Part shown: positions 6,617-9,945 of the stretch, in pieces
Numbering within the stretch: position 1 is the stretch's first letter
Layout of the letters: the number at the start of each line of letters is the position of its first letter
Source: Burkholderiales bacterium
GTDB lineage: Bacteria; Pseudomonadota; Gammaproteobacteria; Burkholderiales; Usitatibacteraceae
Reading direction: 5' to 3'
NCBI GenBank assembly: GCA_014378085.1
Contig: JACMOJ010000096.1
Coordinates: 1-9,945 of the forward strand
Length of the DNA: 9,945 nt
Notes under the pieces: generated by a model
The model's database searches: none
The model's input: the letters and a program-made list of their open reading frames with translations, nothing else
What the model was told of the DNA's origin: nothing
Position numbers and translations under genes: made by a program

Positions 6617-7228
6617 ATGAGTACTCGCCACGCCGACTTTCGTCATGCCCAGCCAAACAAAATTGCCGATCCGACCTCGACGTTAGTTTCCGTCGATCGT
6701 TTGACGCGCCTAAAGCAGGTGGTGGAGGGGCAGTTCGCCCCATTGGACCTGCCTGAGTTGACCGATTTTCTGGCGTCGACAAAGGGGAACATCACTTACC
6801 GAATCACCGGAAATAGCGTGTCAGATCAATCAGGTAGCCAGCAAAAGAGGTTGCGGTGTATAATTTTGGGCTGGTTTGAAGTGCTGGATTCGGTGACCTT
6901 AGCGCCATCTCGTCTTACGCTTGATATCGAAAGTCGGCTGGTGTTGGTTGCCTCCGAAGACGCGCTGCCACCCCTTGAGGACGAGGCTGAAGACGAGGAT
7001 TACATCGTCTGCGGGCAAGATTTTGATCTCAAGGCACACGTTCAGGAAGAAATTTTGCTGGCAATCCCGACCACAACGCCGCGGTCGCAAGCGCTTCCCG
7101 ATACCAAGTTGCCTAAAGCACTTCGCGGATCGCGTCAGCCGAATAGTGTGGCTGGGGACGCAGGAGCGGGATTGGACGCTAAGCAGTCGCCGTTCGCCAA
7201 ACTTGCAGCACTGAAGAAAATACGTTGA
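6617..7228 (+). CDS. yceD: YceD / DUF177 family protein, 23S rRNA accumulation
   Basis: A 203-residue acidic cytoplasmic protein. YceD/DUF177 proteins are associated with 23S rRNA accumulation and almost always sit directly before rpmF, as here. The recognisable parts are LRCIILGWFEVLDS (79-92), the acidic stretch EDEAEDEDYIV, VQEEILLAIP and the C-terminal SPFAKLAALKK, which corresponds to NPFAVLASLKR in E. coli. The family's usual CxxC is reduced to a single Cys (C81), with L84 in the second position. The N-terminal 30 residues are not recognisably conserved and there is no Shine-Dalgarno before the ATG. The protein is longer than the E. coli one (173 residues). Family assignment rests on motifs plus position. 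Confidence 0.85.
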   Translation: MSTRHADFRHAQPNKIADPTSTLVSVDRLTRLKQVVEGQFAPLDLPELTDFLASTKGNITYRITGNSVSDQSGSQQKRLRCIILGWFEVLDSVTLAPSRLTLDIESRLVLVASEDALPPLEDEAEDEDYIVCGQDFDLKAHVQEEILLAIPTTTPRSQALPDTKLPKALRGSRQPNSVAGDAGAGLDAKQSPFAKLAALKKIR

Positions 7229-7249
7229 CGCCAACCAGTTTTTTTGGCG
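7229..7249 (+). other. Small hairpin in the yceD-rpmF gap
   Basis: CGCCAA (7229-7234) and TTGGCG (7244-7249) form a perfect 6-bp stem around a 9-nt loop immediately after the yceD stop. The T-run is in the loop, not behind the stem, so it is not an intrinsic terminator. It could be an mRNA processing or stabilising structure. Confidence 0.35.
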
Positions 7250-7300
7250 GCAATGTCAGGTTGAATCGCAGGTGTAAGTATTAGGGCATTAAGTTTTTTA

Positions 7301-7315
7301 TCTAGGAGAATCACC
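7301..7315 (+). promoter_or_regulatory. Shine-Dalgarno of rpmF
   Basis: AGGAGA at 7304-7309 lies 6 nt before the ATG at 7316. It is strong and well spaced, in contrast to the neighbouring yceD and fabD starts, and fits a highly expressed ribosomal protein gene. Confidence 0.8.
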
Positions 7316-7498
7316 ATGGCAGTCCAACAAAACAAGAAGTCGCCCTCCAAGCGCGGCATGCACCGTGCGCACGACTTTCTGACCACCCCACCGACGGCAA
7401 TCGAGCCGACCACGGGCGAAACACACTTGCGGCACCACATTTCGCCGTCCGGTTTCTACCGCGGGAAAAAAGTGGTGAAAACCAAGGCGGACGAGTAA
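7316..7498 (+). CDS. rpmF: 50S ribosomal protein L32
   Basis: Structural protein of the large ribosomal subunit, 60 residues, the usual length in proteobacteria. The N-terminus [22 protein letters not shown] is the standard bacterial L32 start, and [17 protein letters not shown] is the standard C-terminal half. The zinc-binding cysteines of some L32 forms are absent, as expected for the proteobacterial type. The small gene is preceded by a strong Shine-Dalgarno and lies between yceD and plsX, the conserved order linking ribosome and lipid synthesis genes. Confidence 0.97.
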   Translation: MAVQQNKKSPSKRGMHRAHDFLTTPPTAIEPTTGETHLRHHISPSGFYRGKKVVKTKADE

Positions 7499-7542
7499 GT
7501 CGTCTGCGCTCGATCTGGCGTCATAAATAACAATTAAGCTGC

Positions 7543-7571
7543 TGGATATCTCGCAGGAGGCGAGCTACCCA
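7543..7571 (+). promoter_or_regulatory. Hairpin presenting the plsX Shine-Dalgarno in its loop
   Basis: The perfect Shine-Dalgarno AGGAGG (7555-7560) is 16 nt from the plsX ATG, much more than usual. Its AGGAG forms the 5-nt loop of a hairpin: CTCGC (7550-7554) pairs with GCGAG (7560-7564). After one mismatch A7548/T7566 and T7547/A7567 pair, and after a second mismatch G7545/C7569, G7544/C7570 and T7543/A7571. The stem ends 5 nt before the ATG, so folding would bring the site close to the start codon. A regulatory role is inference. Confidence 0.5.
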
Positions 7572-7576
7572 AAAAA

Positions 7577-8677
7577 ATGCAGACGACGATTGCCATCGAC
7601 GCGATGGGCGGGGATGTTGGGCCAACGGTTACCGTTCCCGCCGCATTAATGTTTCTCGCTCAATCCCCGGATTGCCGAGTGCTTCTGGTCGGTCGTGCCG
7701 ACGAGATCAATGCCCAGCTAAAGAAATCTACGGCGCGCGGTGACACGGCGTTGGCTTTGTCGCGTCTGGAGGTTGTTGAGGCACCAGAAATCGTGGAGAT
7801 GCACGAGGACGTTCGCTCGGCAATCCGCAACAAGAAAAACTCTTCGATGCGTATCGCCATTGATCTCGTGAAGTCGGGCCGAGCCCATGCGTGTGTTTCG
7901 GCCGGCAATACTGGCGCGCTGATGGGTACTGCTAAATTTGTATTAAAGACGCTGCCCGGGATCGACCGCCCGGCCATTTGTGGCGCACTACCGTCGCGCA
8001 AGGGGGTAGTGTACGTTTTGGATTTAGGCGCAAATGCCGAATCCACTCCCGAGCATCTTCTGCAATTCGCCATCATGGGGGCGATGTTATGTTCGGCGGT
8101 TGACGGCAAAGAAAACCCCAGCGTCGGACTTCTCAACATTGGTTCAGAAGACATTAAAGGTAACGAAAGCACCAAGCGCGCGGGGGAACTGCTTAAAGCG
8201 AGCCATCTAAATTTCTTCGGCAACGTTGAGGGCACCGATATTTATAAAGGCACGACCGATGTCGTGGTTTGCGACGGCTTTGTCGGCAACGTGATGCTCA
8301 AAGCGTCCGAAGGAATCGCCAAGATGATGGGTGACTTTTTGAAAGAGGAGTACAAAAGGTCTGTTTTGCGTAAGCTGATGGCGCTCATCTCGTTACCCGC
8401 GCTGAACGGTTTTCGTGCGCGGGTTGATCATCGTCAGTACAACGGCGCGGCGCTACTGGGTTTGCGCGGTATTGTGGTGAAGAGCCACGGCTCGGCCGAT
8501 GCCTACGGGTTTGGTCGCGCGATTTTGCGCGCCAAGTCTGAAGCCGAACACGGACTGTTGTCGAAGATCAGTACGGAAATCGAAAGGCTGCACAGCGAAG
8601 GCCTATTGCAACCCGCGCAACCTGCGCAAGCCGGTGCCAGCGGTGAACCGTTGTCAGACTCGGCGGGCGCCAAATGA
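7577..8677 (+). CDS. plsX: Phosphate acyltransferase PlsX
   Basis: Makes acyl-phosphate from acyl-ACP, the donor for glycerol-3-phosphate acylation by PlsY, and so starts phospholipid synthesis; a peripheral membrane enzyme. The 366 residues begin [16 protein letters not shown], the PlsX signature, followed by [18 protein letters not shown] (109-126), the YVLDLGANA region, [13 protein letters not shown], and the C-terminal [29 protein letters not shown]. Length is usual for the family apart from a short tail rich in Gln, Pro and Ala. ATG 7577 is the only sensible start; it is preceded by a run of seven A including its own first base. The stop overlaps the fabH ATG (ATGA), indicating translational coupling. 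Confidence 0.97.
   Translation: MQTTIAIDAMGGDVGPTVTVPAALMFLAQSPDCRVLLVGRADEINAQLKKSTARGDTALALSRLEVVEAPEIVEMHEDVRSAIRNKKNSSMRIAIDLVKSGRAHACVSAGNTGALMGTAKFVLKTLPGIDRPAICGALPSRKGVVYVLDLGANAESTPEHLLQFAIMGAMLCSAVDGKENPSVGLLNIGSEDIKGNESTKRAGELLKASHLNFFGNVEGTDIYKGTTDVVVCDGFVGNVMLKASEGIAKMMGDFLKEEYKRSVLRKLMALISLPALNGFRARVDHRQYNGAALLGLRGIVVKSHGSADAYGFGRAILRAKSEAEHGLLSKISTEIERLHSEGLLQPAQPAQAGASGEPLSDSAGAK
8609..8635 (+). repeat. 9-bp tandem repeat in the plsX C-terminal codons
   Basis: CAACCCGCG (8609-8617) and CAACCTGCG (8618-8626) differ by one base, and a degenerate third unit (CAAGCCGGT) follows at 8627-8635. They encode QPA-QPA-QAG in the variable tail of PlsX, which is not part of the conserved fold. 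Confidence 0.7.
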
Positions 8678-9639
8678 GCGAAATCTACGCCCGCATTGCT
8701 GGCACCGGTAGCTATCTTCCGGCGCGTTGTGTGACCAACGAGGAATTATCCAAGACCGTCGATACTAGCGACGAGTGGATTTTTTCGCGGACCGGCATTC
8801 GTGAGCGCCACTTCGCGGCGGATAACGAGAACGCTAGTGATCTTGCGTTAATCGCATGTCAGCGGGCCATGAAGGCGGCCAGAGTCGATGCAGATGATAT
8901 CGACCTCATCATTGTAGCCACTTCAACGCCAGACATGGTGTTCCCCTCCACGGCTTGTATCTTGCAGGACAAGCTTGGTGTGAAGGAAGCGATTGCGTTT
9001 GATGTCCAGGCCGTGTGCGCCGGATTTGTCTACGGCCTTGCCACGGCGGAAAAATTCATTCGAACCGGTGGCGCAAAATGCGCCTTGGTGGTCGGTACTG
9101 AAGTTTTTTCGCGCATCATGAATTGGCAAGACCGAACCACCTGCGTGTTGTTCGGCGATGGTGCCGGCGCAGTGGTGCTGAAGTCTTCAACCGAGCCCGG
9201 CATTTTGTCGACGCATCTTCATGCCGATGGTAGTTACCACGCTGCGCTGTGTGCACCTGGTACTGTGGAAAACGGCAAGATACGTGGCAGCCCGATGCTG
9301 ACCATGGAGGGCAGCACGGTATACAAGTTTGCGGTGAAGGCGTTTGAAGACGTGGCGTGGGAAGCGTTACATGCAAATGGGTTACAACCCGATGCGATTG
9401 ATTGGTTCATTTGCCATCAGGCGAATCAGCGCATCATCATGCATGCGGCCAAACGTTTGGCGATGCCGGAAGAGAAAGTTGTCATCACGGTGGATCGGCA
9501 CGGCAACACGTCGGCCGCCTCCATCCCGCTCGCGCTGGATGAGTCGGTTCGTGAAGGCAAAATCAAGCCGGGCCAGATGGTTTTGATGGCGGCACTTGGC
9601 GGCGGTTTTGCTTGGGGTGCGGCGCTCGCAAAATGGTAA
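8674..9639 (+). CDS. fabH: Beta-ketoacyl-ACP synthase III (KAS III)
   Basis: Condenses acetyl-CoA with malonyl-ACP, the initiating step of type II fatty acid synthesis in the cytoplasm. The 321-residue thiolase-fold protein has the complete catalytic triad of FabH: C115 in [14 protein letters not shown]248 in [10 protein letters not shown] and N278 in [14 protein letters not shown] (E. coli C112, H244, N274). The N-terminus [20 protein letters not shown] and [17 protein letters not shown] are typical, and it ends [13 protein letters not shown]. Its ATG overlaps the plsX stop by 4 nt. It is followed after 22 nt by fabD, the standard order of the fab cluster. Confidence 0.98.
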   Translation: MSEIYARIAGTGSYLPARCVTNEELSKTVDTSDEWIFSRTGIRERHFAADNENASDLALIACQRAMKAARVDADDIDLIIVATSTPDMVFPSTACILQDKLGVKEAIAFDVQAVCAGFVYGLATAEKFIRTGGAKCALVVGTEVFSRIMNWQDRTTCVLFGDGAGAVVLKSSTEPGILSTHLHADGSYHAALCAPGTVENGKIRGSPMLTMEGSTVYKFAVKAFEDVAWEALHANGLQPDAIDWFICHQANQRIIMHAAKRLAMPEEKVVITVDRHGNTSAASIPLALDESVREGKIKPGQMVLMAALGGGFAWGAALAKW

Positions 9640-9661
9640 TCCACGCGCCCCATTCAGCCCC

Positions 9662-9945
9662 ATGACAACAGTTGCCATCACGTTCGCAGGCCAGGGCTCG
9701 CAATCAATCGCCATGATGGCGGGTCTCAGCGAATTGCCGGTCGTCAAGTCGACCTTCGATGAGGCCTCAGCACTCCTCGGTCTAGATCTTTGGCAGCTCG
9801 CCAAGGTGGGGCCGGTCGAGTTGCAGAATCAGACCATCAACACCCAGCCATTGATGCTAGTTGCGGGTGTCGCCACCTGGCGTGCCTGGCAAAGCCTCGG
9901 CGGTCCTCCCCCGGCCAGTTTTGCCGGACACAGTCTGGGCGAATA
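9662..9945 (+). CDS. fabD: Malonyl-CoA:ACP transacylase, N-terminal part (runs off right edge)
   Basis: Transfers malonyl from CoA to ACP and supplies FabH and the elongating synthases. The 94 complete codons start MTTVAITFAGQGSQSIAMMA and reach the nucleophile motif GHSLGE with S91 (E. coli S92). Q11 of GQGSQ, which contributes to the oxyanion hole, is present; the residue before GQGSQ is Ala where most FabD proteins have Pro. QNQTINTQPLMLVAG corresponds to the usual xxT.xTQPAL segment. No Shine-Dalgarno is visible in the 22-nt gap after fabH, so translation probably depends on ribosomes arriving from upstream. The active-site His and the C-terminal half are outside the window. Confidence 0.95.
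   Translation, partial: MTTVAITFAGQGSQSIAMMAGLSELPVVKSTFDEASALLGLDLWQLAKVGPVELQNQTINTQPLMLVAGVATWRAWQSLGGPPPASFAGHSLGE

Noticed and set aside
7229..7249. Intrinsic terminator after yceD
   Set aside because: The T-run sits in the loop of the 6-bp stem rather than after it, and the yceD-rpmF-plsX order is normally co-transcribed.
7660..8235. 191-codon minus-strand open frame inside plsX
   Set aside because: Antisense to well-conserved PlsX codons; no start signal or recognisable domain.
1..9945. Mobile elements, CRISPR arrays, tRNA or rRNA genes, toxin-antitoxin or defence genes
   Set aside because: Read through on both strands; every substantial coding region belongs to a known housekeeping family and no terminal repeats, spacer-repeat pattern or RNA gene signature was seen.

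Overview
This window looks like a chromosomal housekeeping segment from a betaproteobacterium. The evidence is gene content and order: RNase E divergent from rluC, then a small HAD phosphatase, a Rieske protein and an S49 peptidase, an oppositely oriented tetrapyrrole-methylase-family gene plus maf, and finally yceD-rpmF-plsX-fabH-fabD. That order is typical of Burkholderiales and relatives. The base composition is moderately GC-rich by eye, somewhat lower than in many Burkholderia, so I do not name a genus. There are no phage, transposon, CRISPR, tRNA or rRNA signals.

Layout. (1) 1-1142, minus strand: the N-terminal catalytic part of RNase E, running off the left edge. (2) 1143-1866: a long gene-free divergent region that holds the probable rne leader with several hairpins, and the upstream region of rluC. 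(3) 1867-5093, plus strand: a tight gene group rluC, HAD hydrolase, Rieske ferredoxin-like protein, S49 peptidase. (4) 5145-6598, minus strand: maf (YceF type) followed by an RsmI-like methyltransferase with a 4-nt start/stop overlap, convergent with the peptidase gene. (5) 6617-9945, plus strand: yceD, rpmF, plsX, fabH and the start of fabD, which link ribosomal protein L32 to phospholipid and fatty acid synthesis. plsX and fabH overlap by 4 nt, and fabD runs off the right edge.

How the genes fit together. RNase E (RNA decay and rRNA processing), RluC (23S pseudouridylation), YceD (23S rRNA accumulation in some bacteria) and L32 all serve ribosome and RNA metabolism. PlsX, FabH and FabD serve membrane lipid synthesis. 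YceF-type Maf hydrolyses modified nucleotides. The S49 peptidase is a membrane-anchored signal-peptide-peptidase-type enzyme.

I found no novel multi-gene system. What stands out is small-scale. There are short tandem duplications at the 3' ends of three genes, two of which span TGA stop codons. Two overlapping divergent promoter-like elements are packed into the 18 nt between maf and yceD, where neither gene has a Shine-Dalgarno. A hairpin before plsX carries its Shine-Dalgarno in the loop at an otherwise over-long spacing. A set of potential hairpins sits in the rne leader.
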